A DNA stretch of 64,000 nucleotides. It comes from Acanthopleura granulata (Eukaryota > Mollusca > Polyplacophora > Chitonida > Chitonidae). A model generated the notes under the pieces. It was not told the DNA's origin and did not search any database. It was given only the letters and a program-made list of their open reading frames with translations. A program made the position numbers and the translations under genes. Every line of letters begins with the position of its first letter. Position 1 is the first letter of the stretch. The stretch lies in contig JABBOT010000039.1 of the NCBI GenBank assembly GCA_016165875.1, positions 2,673,636 through 2,737,635 of the forward strand, in the 5' to 3' direction. Below are positions 52,701 through 60,592 of the stretch, piece after piece.

Positions 52701-53936
52701 TAGCACATCTTCCCACCTAGGGTCGGATTTTATTTATTTATTTGATTGGTGTTTTACGCCTTACTCAAGAATATTTCACTGATACCACGGCGGTCAGCAT
52801 TATGGTGGGAGGAAACCGAGCAGAGCCCGGTCGAAACCTACGAGCCTCCACAGGCCGCTGGCAGATCTTCCCACTTACAGCCGGATAGGAAGCCAGTATC
52901 GGCCGGACTTGAATTCAGAGCGATCTCACTGGCGGGAGTCTCATGGGTCATTGCTATGGGCGAGTATGCTAACCATTTGGCGATGGCGGCCCCCTAGGAC
53001 AAAGAACAATGACGTATTTTTTGTTTCCTTTTTTTCATTTTTGTCATCACCTTACTAATATATATACATATATTACAATGTTATTTATAAGTGTTTGGTA
53101 CCAGATATTTTGTGCGCTTGTTATTCTCAAATATTTCTGGAGTCTGACATTTTAGACCTGAATGCAACAGAAAGTAAACCGTACTGTACCATTATTTAGA
53201 AGTACCAGTATGAATTTGGGCTGTGTTGTCTTTCAAAACGTGTTTGTTTTGTTACGTAATCGCTAAGTAAGCACAGTTTGCGTTTCTGTGGTGGAAAGAA
53301 GGCGGAAATAGTTCGCGAGAATCCCACAACCATCCATTGGCTGCTGGGAAATCTTCCCACGTAGGGGCGGACAGGAGGGCAGCATACGATGGACTTGAAT
53401 TCAGAGCGACCTCACTGGTTGGAGGCTCCTGGGTCATTGTTCTGGGATCGTGCGTCAACCATTTGGCCAAGGAGGCCCGGCGGACGAAGAACATGCAATG
53501 CTGTGTTTTTATCATTTTTTTTTTGTCATCACCTTGCTAATATATATATACATGCAATGCAATTGTATTTGCGAATGTTTAATACCAGATATATTCTACG
53601 TTTCTTATTATAAATTATTCCTTGAGTCTAACATTTTAAATACAAATGTAACTGTTAGTACACGGTGGTGAACATGTATTCCGCAATACCTGTATGAATC
53701 TGGGCTATTGTATTTAACAGGTAGCCTTTCGGAGCGTATTTTTAAGTAATTGGTATGTAAGTATTTGGAAACTGTCTTGCTGTACTTCAGTTACGTACTC
53801 TAGTCGTATATTCTGCTTATGTGCTGTCGAGGTGTAATCTGAATTGGTGCTGTAGTTGCATACTCCAGCCACACTCTAGTTTTGTAGAGTGCTTTTGTAC
53901 CACAGTTGTATACTCAACTTTCATAACCAGGCCTCT
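49789..53936 (+). repeat. Tandem array unit U12 (diverged, internally deleted)
   Basis: Last unit that keeps the exon. Its left part up to about 50925 is nearly identical to U10, and from there on it is clearly more diverged. A deletion of about 470 bp at 52240 removes the GC-rich hairpin region and most of the minus-strand relic. SINE copies lie at about 52541-52728, 52729-52995 and 53273-53478. Confidence 0.9.
50726..51446 (+). CDS. Terminal exon for a tyrosine-motif receptor tail, copy 12 (diverged)
   Basis: Intact acceptor (AG 50724-50725) and intact frame to TAA. Residues 1-67 match copy 10 almost exactly. After that roughly twenty amino-acid changes appear (for example Glu78 to Lys, Lys147 kept, Gly182-region Gly to Arg, Arg191 to Leu). 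Even so all twelve tyrosines remain, and the last motif changes from YHEV to YDEL, keeping a hydrophobic +3 residue. This is the best sign in the window that the tail is, or recently was, under selection for its tyrosine motifs. Confidence 0.65.
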
Positions 53937-54345
53937 CGCTCAAGTCCATGTGCAGTCTTATACTCTACATGCGTACAGCTGTGTATTTTAGATATCTACT
54001 ACGTGACATCCTGTCTGATATGAGCACTTCCGGTCTTTAATGACATATACTTGAAACTCTTTTAGTTACACACTAAAAAAAAATTCAGTGCTTGCATTCA
54101 CGTTATAACATTATTATGATGTAGGCAAAAACTGATGCGATAAAAAATGAAACATCAAAGGGTGCAGTTGTGGGTGTTATAAATGTTTTATTTCTTATAA
54201 ATGCTTTTAATGGTCGACATTTGGTGAACTTTTATTGCTACTGTGGGCGGACCTAATATTTGAGTGCAGTAAAATCGATAAAGGTACCATTGTGGCTTAA
54301 TTGTGTGTCTTAAATGTGTAACTAATTTTAAAATGTACATATGTA
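53937..54345 (+). repeat. Array unit U13, 5' fragment
   Basis: The unit start motif recurs at 53937 ('cgctcaagtccatgtgcag') and diverged similarity to the first roughly 440 bp of the unit continues to about 54345. It stops before the tail exon, so no exon copy exists here. Beyond it the sequence is unrelated. Confidence 0.8.
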
Positions 54346-54710
54346 ACTCTGTAACAATTATTATTATAGTCTTAATTATGATTCGTACAGATCATACATA
54401 TTTAGCGTTACATTTATGAATGCGTGCGTTGTTTAAAATTATATTTTTATCGCAACTTTTTCCTTTAAAGTTCTTATTATTTAACCATGCGTTTTGATTC
54501 GTACAAAAGTAATATACAATATGGATGACACCGCTCATTCCTATCTTTTAACCTGGGAGGTACCGTGGTGACGGCATATGACGTCATATGTTTCGGTAAG
54601 ATTTGGTGTGTTTTTTTCTATCAGGCGGTGTGCACGTGATCGGGGTCATAGAGTGTACAGGATTATGCCTGCATATAGAGAGATAGGGCTTATCAATGGG
54701 TTGTGTGTAG
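54346..54710. other. AT-rich stretch without recognised genes
   Basis: Unrelated to the array. It has a run of short open frames in plus orientation but no protein-like sequence I can identify. The only notable site is the palindrome at 54575-54590. Confidence 0.6.
54575..54590. promoter_or_regulatory. Perfect 16-bp palindrome containing a CRE site
   Basis: CATATGACGTCATATG is its own reverse complement and contains TGACGTCA, the full cAMP-response-element core bound by CREB/ATF bZIP proteins. No gene start can be assigned to it; a chance occurrence is possible. Confidence 0.35.
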
Positions 54711-54986
54711 AGAAATATAGTATACAATACAGTGTGAAATATTACCGTTTAGCTGAGATATAGATTTAAATAATTAGAAAAAAATATATAGACATTCGTA
54801 ATATATTGAATTGTCTTTCAGCAAGGGTGTAAATACCGGTGTTACATGTGGATGGGAGCAGATACAATTTGCTGTATGTACATGTATGTAAAATTGCTAG
54901 CAAACCGGTTAAGGGCGGTTGAGTGTTGGGAGGGCTGATTTTTTTTTTGTTTTACCATAAAACGGACAAATCACAAACATTAAACG
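54711..54986. repeat. Diverged direct repeat DR1
   Basis: Matches 56200-56483 (DR2) over about 275 bp, with clear shared blocks ('gtgtgaaatatta', 'gtaaaattgctagcaaa', 'gttgggagggctgattttt', then '-caaatcaca-acatt'). A shorter third match lies at about 56551-56620. The repeats flank a pair of minus-strand small genes and may be duplicated 3' gene ends. Confidence 0.65.
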
Positions 54987-55102
54987 AGACAAAACATGAA
55001 CCATATATATTTTGCTAAGATGTGAAAGTTCTTTCTTTCCGGGGAAATGGTCGCCTTCAAGAAGGCGTTTGGAGGCGGTTTGTACGCCAGGGCCTGAGTG
55101 GC

Positions 55103-55324
55103 TTACCGTGGTCTGATGTGTAGGCATGTTGGATGATGAACCCCTGCTCTCTTCCTCATCCCCCAGCAGGCGATGTTCAGTGTCATCCAGGCGGACTTCA
55201 TCGCACCTTGGGTGATGACCACTTCTGCCCGGTGGACTGGGTCCCCCGTACAGTTGGACATCGCCATGTGGTAATCCACACAGGCCTTAGCGTACTTCTT
55301 CTCCAGAATTGGAAAGCACTCCAT
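55103..55324 (-). CDS. Small protein with its own TATA promoter, unidentified
   Basis: ATG at 55324-55322, 73 codons, TAA at 55103. The protein starts MECFPILEKKYAKAC and is mixed hydrophilic, with a Trp-rich part near residues 46-55 and a basic C-terminus. A TATAAAAGCC box lies about 54 nt upstream (55387-55378, minus strand). A GTAAGC donor-like site touches the stop, so the frame might continue by splicing. The Tyr-Ala-x-Ala spacing near the N-terminus resembles the neighbour at 55472-56005; they may be paralogues. Likely a gene of the surrounding virus-like element; function unknown. Confidence 0.4.
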   Translation of the reverse strand: MECFPILEKKYAKACVDYHMAMSNCTGDPVHRAEVVITQGAMKSAWMTLNIACWGMRKRAGVHHPTCLHIRPR

Positions 55325-55377
55325 CTCTCAGCCTTGAAAGGTACAGAGTGGAAAAGTAAAAAGCCCTAACGCCGGCT

Positions 55378-55387
55378 GGCTTTTATA
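55378..55387 (-). promoter_or_regulatory. TATAAAAGCC core promoter of the gene at 55103-55324
   Basis: Reverse complement of 'ggcttttata'. Its spacing to the ATG (about 54 nt) nearly equals that of the next minus-strand gene (about 51 nt). Confidence 0.5.
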
Positions 55388-55471
55388 CAAATCATGCGAC
55401 TTGTAAAGTCCGGTGAAGTCCGGTAAAGTTCGGTATTGCGCCAAAAAGCGCGGCGGTCACAGAGAACAATT

Positions 55472-56005
55472 TCAGAAACGATACATACATAACTCACATA
55501 TCATGCTCAGATTTTGAACGTTTCCTTCGGGAAGGCTTGGTTGGTCCTGAAAAGGACCGTTGTTCTGCCCAGCTAACCTCCCTCCCGTAAGCTCCTCCTC
55601 AGCGTGAGGGTGATTCCGCTGCTGGGGAGGCTGGTTCTGCTGCTGGGGAGGCTGGTTCTGCTGCTGGGGAGGCTGGTTCCGCTGCTGGGGAGGCTGGTTC
55701 CGCTGCTGGGGAGGCTGGTTCCGTTCCGCTGCTGGGGAGGCTGGTTCCGTTGCTGGGGAGGCATGCCTCCTATAGGCCTCCTCCATCCCTGCCATCCAAT
55801 TAGCCAAATATAGTGGGGGTGGCTCGCTATTTCCGTCGCACACAGCTTGCACAGTGCACCACTGCTGCCACAAACCCTACTTACACCTTTCCACATGCCG
55901 TTTGGCCATGGCGATCAGTTCCGCATGGATACGGAGCGAGGTCTCATATCTTTCGTACGCTACGGCGTACTCTATCATTACCGTTATGACGAAATCGTCG
56001 CTCAT
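55472..56005 (-). pseudogene. Small gene with a Gln/Pro-rich repeat, one internal stop
   Basis: ATG at 56005-56003 opens a frame of 42 codons (start MSDDFVITVMIEYAVAYERY) that hits TAG at 55879-55877. The same frame then runs on uninterrupted to a stop at 55472, giving about 177 codons with only one stop. The second part holds several tandem NQPPQQ-type heptads (21-bp DNA repeat at about 55610-55770) and ends CELCMYRF. The TAG overlaps a GTAAGT donor-like site, so an intron of unknown extent is an alternative reading. TATAAAAGCC lies about 51 nt before the ATG. No known family recognised. Confidence 0.45.
55610..55770. repeat. 21-bp coding minisatellite
   Basis: About six to seven tandem copies of 'ctggttccgctgctggggagg' with small variants. 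In the minus-strand frame it encodes NQPPQQ-type heptads. One interval carries 6 extra bases, which keep the frame. Confidence 0.8.
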
Positions 56006-56055
56006 TTTTGTTTTCCCACGGTCGAGTGAATGGATCGGTTCCACTTTAAGGGTGG

Positions 56056-56065
56056 GGCTTTTATA
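56056..56065 (-). promoter_or_regulatory. TATAAAAGCC core promoter of the gene at 55472-56005
   Basis: Same decamer as at 55378-55387, followed by CCCACC. The nearby GC-richer block at 56095-56190 may be upstream promoter sequence. Confidence 0.5.
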
Positions 56066-56199
56066 AGATTTGTGTGGATTCAGTTATTTTTAAAAACCGC
56101 GCCAGATAACCAGCGCAGATCGAGGGAAAACCGTTACAAGCGTCGCAGCGCAATCTGTCGTTGGGGGTTTTCAATCCTCGCTGGTTTTCTTGTGTGCAC

Positions 56200-56483
56200 A
56201 GAAATATAAAAAATGCGGTGTGAAATATTAGCTTTTAGTTGACATATAAATTAAAAAATAATAGAAAAAATATACTAGTTTACAGAAACATGTAATGTTC
56301 GTAATTTTATTTCCAGCATGGATGTAAATGCAAGCGTTATATGTGGATGAGACCAGATGTAATTTGCTCTATGTTTACGTACATATATGTAAAATTGCTA
56401 GCAAAAACCAGTTAACGGAGGCTGCATGTTGGGAGGGCTGATTTTTTTTTTTTTTTACATGAAACGAGCAAATCACACACATT
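56200..56483. repeat. Diverged direct repeat DR2
   Basis: Partner of DR1 at 54711-54986. A further partial copy of its right half lies at about 56551-56620, so the region has been duplicated at least twice. The T-run at 56443-56457 corresponds to the T-run of DR1. Confidence 0.65.
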
Positions 56484-56655
56484 CATATATCGATAAAAAC
56501 ATCTTTACTTTAGTGTATATATATGTATATACATTCTTATCATATAAAAGTTAAGGGAGATGAATATGCTGGGGCTTGATTTTGTTACATAAAAGGACAA
56601 ATCACAGACATTAAAACGATACATACATAACCCATATATATCAAAAAGAATAAAA

Positions 56656-56768
56656 GAATTTGTCAGTATTATGAAAACAATTTGCTCCAATTTTTGGCAT
56701 TATACTAAAAAATTGTTTTATATAAAGCCGCTCATTTCCACACTTCAGCCAGCAGTCTACCTCAGGAC
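56656..56768 (+). promoter_or_regulatory. 113-bp promoter module, copy 1
   Basis: Nearly identical in length and sequence to 61151-61263 (about ten mismatches). It contains TATATAAAGCC, with TATAAAGCC at 56721-56729, close to the TATAAAAGCC boxes nearby. It lies upstream of the PC4-like gene in the same orientation, separated from it only by the CCTG satellite, so it was probably that gene's promoter and 5' leader. Confidence 0.5.
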
Positions 56769-56790
56769 TTCACACCGTCAACTACCATAG

Positions 56791-57242
56791 CCGGCCTGCC
56801 TACCTGCCAGCCTAACTGCCTGCCTAACTGCCTAACTGCCTGCCTGCCTACCTGCCAGCCTAACTGCCTGCCTAACTGCCTAACTGCCTGCCTGCCTGCC
56901 TACCTGCCAGCCTAACTGCCTGCCTAACTGCCTAACTGCCTGCCTAACTGCCTACCTGCCAGCCTAACTGCCTGCCTAACTAACTGCCTGCCTGTCTACC
57001 TGCCTGTCTACCTGCCTGCCTGCCTAACTGCCTGCCTGCCTGCCTACCTGCCTGCCTAACTGCCTGCCTAACTGCCTGCCTGCCTGCCTACCTGCCTGCC
57101 TAACTGCCTAACTGCCTACCTGCCTGCCTAACTGCCTGCCTAACTGCCTAACTGCCTAACTGCCTACCTGCCTGCCTGCCTGCCTGCCTACCTGCCTGCC
57201 TAACTGCCTACCTGCCTGCCTAACTGCCTGCCTGCCTGAGTA

Positions 57243-57274
<32 letters not shown>

Positions 57275-58355
57275 AGTACCTGCCTGCCTGCCTACCTGCC
57301 TGCCTACCTGCCTGCCTACCTGCCTGCCTGCCTGCCTGCCTGCCTACCTGCCTGCCTAACTGCCTGCCTAACTGCCTGCCTGCCTGCCTGCCTAACTGCC
57401 TGCCTGCCTGCCTACCTGCCTGCCTAACTGCCTAACTGCCTACCTGCCTGCCTAACTGCCTAACTGCCTACCTGCCTGCCTGCCTGCCTGCCTAACTGCC
57501 TGCCTAACTGCCTACCTGCCTGCCTAACTGCCTGCCTGCCTGAGTACCTGCCTGCCTGCCTGCCTGAGTACCTGCCTGCCTGCCTGCCTGAGTACCTGCC
57601 TGCCTGCCTACCTGCCTGCCTACCTGCGTGCCTGCCTGCCTGCCTGCCTGCCTGCCTACCTGCCTGCCTACCTGCCTGCCTGCCTGAGTACCTGCCTGCC
57701 TAACTGCCTGCCTGCCTGCCTGCCTGCCTGCATGCCTGCCTGCATGCCTACCTGCCTGCCTGCCTGCCTGCCTGCCTGAGTACCTGCCTGCCTAACTGCC
57801 CGCCCGCCCGCCCGCCCGCTGAGCACCTGCCTCGCCTCGAGTACCCGCCGCCTCGCCCGCCCGCCTGCCCGCCCTGCCTGCCTGAGTACCCCGCCTACCT
57901 GCCTGCCTGCCTGCCTGCCTGAGTACCTCGCTCAAGGCGCCCGCAGCCATCACCTGCCTGCCTCGCCTGCCTGCCTGAGTACCTGCCTGCCCAACTGCCT
58001 TCGCCTACCTGCCCCGGCCTCGTGGCCCGCCTACCCGCCCGCCTCGCCTGCCTGCCTGAGCGGCACCCGCCAGCCCAACTGCCCGCCTGCTAACCGCTTC
58101 GCCCGCTGGGCTCGCCCGCCCGCCCGCTCCGCCCGCCCGCCTGAGTACCCGCCTCGCCCGCCCGCCCGAGTACCCGCCTGCCCGAGTACCTCGCCTGCCC
58201 GCCCGCCTCGCCTGGAGTACCTGCCTGCCTACCTGCCTGCCTACCTGCCTGCCTGCCTGCCTACCTGCCTGCCTACCTGCCTGCCTGCCTTCCTGCCTGA
58301 GTACCTGCCTGCCTAACTGCCTGCCTGCCTGCCTGCCTGCCTACCTGCCTGCCTA

Positions 58356-58387
<32 letters not shown>

Positions 58388-58423
58388 AGTACCTGCCAGC
58401 CTAACTGCCTGCCTAACTGCTTG

Positions 58424-58455
<32 letters not shown>

Positions 58456-58491
58456 AGTACCTGCCTGCCTAACTGCCTGAGTACCTGCCTG
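56791..58491. repeat. 1.7-kb CCTG-type satellite
   Basis: Built from CCTG tetranucleotides with CTAA, CTAC and, in the right half, GAGTAC interruptions. Left part (to about 57240) is rich in CTAACTGCC; right part in GAGTACCTGCC. At about 57797-58215 many T positions read as C and the four-base phase is often broken. Reading frames through it on either strand (such as Gln-Ala-Gly-Arg repeats) are not genes. Confidence 0.95.
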
Positions 58492-58507
58492 ACTTTTTTC
58501 CCTCATT

Positions 58508-59141
58508 GTGCCGAGAGGTAAACAGCAGCCATCAACAACAACAACAGTAACTGGCGCAATGAATACTGTTTTAGCTGACAAAGAAGAAGTGGATGTACAG
58601 CCCACGTCTAAGAAGCGAATTAAATTAGCTCGGGCGGAGAAGAAGATTTCGCTAAAACCCGTTGTATCGATATTTATAATGGCTATCGTATTCGCGTTGG
58701 TGAAGGTGAAATCACCTTTGCTCAACATGTTAACCAGCCTTACGAGCGCAGTATAGCCATTCCAGTTGGCGCCTGAGACCAGTTTGAAAGCCTCCTACAA
58801 TCACAAACCTGCCGAAGAGTAATCGGGCCTATACCAGCGATGAAGGTGTAATTCGCGTACCGTCAGAACAGCTGTTTCGCTTGAATGATGATGTTTTCTT
58901 CAGTTTGTCAACATATAAGAATCCACAAACAGGGGAGCGCTATTGGTATTTGAATATTAAACAATGGATGCAATACAGCAGGCAGGTGAAATATTATCCT
59001 AAGAAAGGTGGTATCACTTTGCCAGCTGAGATGTGGAAACACTTGATCGAGGTCTGCCAGGGTATACGAGGGATACTTGGTAAAACAGATGAGGCGGTGT
59101 CCCATACAGCTAATTCCCCCAAATGTTCTTGCAGCGCTTGA
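58508..59141 (+). pseudogene. PC4-like single-strand DNA-binding protein, two modules, broken
   Basis: PC4 (p15, SUB1) proteins bind single-stranded DNA and act in transcription and replication. The second module, read from about 58820 to 59141, fits this fold well: an F-x-L start, a Ser-Leu strand, a W-x-L-x-I strand, then KYYPKKGGITLP and W-K-H-L-I-E-V in the closing helix. A first, weaker module at about 58660-58800 ends with the parallel pattern SIAIPVGA ... DQFESLL. Breaks: the probable start codon is GTG at 58508, the frame changes near 58665 and again near 58800, and a TGA sits where the second module has Trp. N-terminal residues are Lys-rich (KKRIKLARAEKK). Promoter probably at 56721. 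A GTAAGT at 59177 may begin an intron. Likely a gene of a Polinton-like element. Confidence 0.55.
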
Positions 59142-59176
59142 CATGGCGAAAGTGTGAAGGTGACGCAAAGGCCTCA

Positions 59177-59378
59177 GTAAGTAATTTTTTTTTAAAAATG
59201 AAAGTCATTCTTTATACACTGAGCTATATATATATGTGTGTGTGTGTGTGGGTGTGTGTTAGTTTAATCAATTTTACACACTAGTGTTTCCAGGTATACT
59301 ATATAAACTGTGGTGCAAAGTCATGTGACCTTATATTGAATTATGGACATGTAAACTTATTTATTTCTTTATTTACAG
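59177..59378 (+). other. Possible intron with GT microsatellite
   Basis: GTAAGT at 59177-59182 and 'ttatttacag' ending at 59378 form a plausible 202-bp intron between the PC4-like gene and the next open exon. It contains a (TA)n(GT)n tract at about 59227-59260. The reading frame on the left side is already broken, so splicing cannot be confirmed by frame. Confidence 0.35.
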
Positions 59379-59604
59379 ACCACCTACTCCTTCCCGCAGT
59401 CGATATCAATTTAATTCGGATCATGGTGGAAAAATCACAGTGCTCAATTTCGACAATTGTAAGGGTTTTCATTTGGGCAATACATCGATATTAACGGTGA
59501 ATACGTATCAGGGGAATGGATGTGTGCAGACGAAGAGTACAACAAAACTAAGCCACTACATGGACAATTTATTGAAATTTGGTGACAAAATGTTGTTGTT
59601 GTAA
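59379..59604 (+). CDS. Open exon of an unidentified element gene
   Basis: After a good acceptor the frame stays open for about 74 codons to TAA 59602-59604. It contains RYQFNSDHGGKITVLNFDN, then a Gly/Asn/Thr-rich part and a hydrophobic end (DKMLLL). It is protein-like with no recognised family. It could be the last exon of the PC4-like gene or a separate small gene. Confidence 0.35.
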
Positions 59605-59984
59605 ACTAATAGTGATAGTTTTCGCAAGTGCTCGATATTATTTTTCTGTACATACTCCACCATTTGAATTTTGCCATTTGGTGAGAAAAATGTTATTATT
59701 GTTAACTCATAGTTCCAGTTTACGAGTTCTCCATTTATTCTTTCTGTACATATCTTGAAGGTATATCGTTATATTGTTCAGTGCCTTTGTAATGTTCGAG
59801 TAGAAAATATAAAAGAGAAAAAAATTATGGAAAAATATGTGTTTGCTTTATGATGTAGAAAGTTATATTGATAATCGGTCTTGATCTGATTGATGTTTAG
59901 TGTTATTTATCGTGCGCTAAAAAAAAGATTGGAGTTGATTTGGATTTATTCATAGTCTACAGCCCTCGGGCTTACAGCCTGATT
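59605..59984. other. AT-rich spacer with an 80-bp imperfect duplication
   Basis: The end of the exon and its flank ('atttggtgacaaaatgttg' ... 'ttctgtacatact') is echoed at about 59675-59755 ('atttggtgagaaaaatg' ... 'tttctgtacatat'). No other feature is visible. Confidence 0.5.
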
Positions 59985-60050
59985 ATGGTGCGAAGAGAAT
60001 CTCGACTCAAAACGAGAAAAGTTCTGACTGACGGTCAATGGGAGGTAAGT
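59985..60050 (+). CDS. Possible short first exon or small ORF, basic N-terminus
   Basis: ATG at 59985 opens a basic peptide (MVRRESRLKTRKVLTDGQWE) that reaches a perfect GTAAGT donor at 60045-60050. Without splicing it continues to a TGA after about 40 codons. The nearest acceptor ('ggctacacag', ending 60199) does not continue the frame far. Low confidence as a gene. Confidence 0.25.
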
Positions 60051-60145
60051 CATGCCAAACCTCACTTTAGCAGTTTTGTACATGTACGTACAAATATCGC
60101 TATATATTGAGGCTCTGTATATACGTATACGTCGGTAGAGGGTAG

Positions 60146-60152
60146 TATAAAA
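60146..60152 (+). promoter_or_regulatory. TATAAAA box before the membrane-anchored small gene
   Basis: TATAAAACG lies 71 nt before the ATG at 60217, comparable with the other TATA-to-ATG distances in this region. An earlier in-frame ATG at 60169 is only 23 nt away, probably upstream of the transcription start. Confidence 0.4.
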
Positions 60153-60216
60153 CGTATGGTGCTCTACAATGTTTCATTATTATTTCACTGGCTACACAGG
60201 TGATAAGACACCTGAG

Positions 60217-60576
60217 ATGAAATCGCAAGTTTTAGGATGGAGAGAACTTGTTGATTCAGTAACCAGCCTGCAAGCATAGAAGGCCGTAGTGGACTCTATG
60301 TTTGAAGATCAGCTGGTGAATGAGAGATGCTGTACTGTTCTCCGAATATTCACCAAAGACGTTTGTCAGCGGCTAGAGAATTCTAATCCGATTCGTAAAT
60401 ACTATCACCAGCAAGTTATACCGACACTCATGAACTTACAGCGCAAGTCACCCACTACAACCCCTATAAAAGCTGAATCAATATCTCTCACACCCTCGAT
60501 GCTTTACACATCTCTAGCTGTCTGTATCACTTGCGCTGCTACTTGTTGGTTTTTAGTGAAAATGGGTATAAAATAA
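60217..60576 (+). pseudogene. Small protein with C-terminal membrane anchor, one internal stop
   Basis: ATG 60217, about 119 codons to TAA 60574-60576, interrupted by one in-frame TAG at 60277-60279. If the stop is real, the next ATG (60298) gives 92 residues. The body is polar with KDVCQRLENSNP and QVIPTLMNLQRK; the last 25 residues contain a hydrophobic span (SLAVCITCAATCWFLV) ending in a basic tip. It sits 16 bp before the integrase gene in the same orientation. Small single-pass proteins are common in Polinton-type elements, but I cannot assign this one to a family. Confidence 0.45.
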
Positions 60577-60592
60577 AACGTACCTCTCCATT

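Noticed and set aside
1..53936. The array as a pure assembly artefact
   Set aside because: Units carry private indels and substitutions, ordered dimer patterns and decayed copies at the right edge, which simple misassembly would not create; copy number may still be wrong.
54578..54763. Open frame of 61 codons right of the CRE palindrome
   Set aside because: No recognisable protein features, and its end runs into direct repeat DR1.
56791..58491. CRISPR array or protein-binding repeat array
   Set aside because: The period is four bases with irregular interruptions, with no fixed repeat-spacer structure, and the context is eukaryotic.
58273..58728. Minus-strand frame of Gln-Ala-Gly-Arg repeats
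   Set aside because: It is translation of the CCTG satellite.
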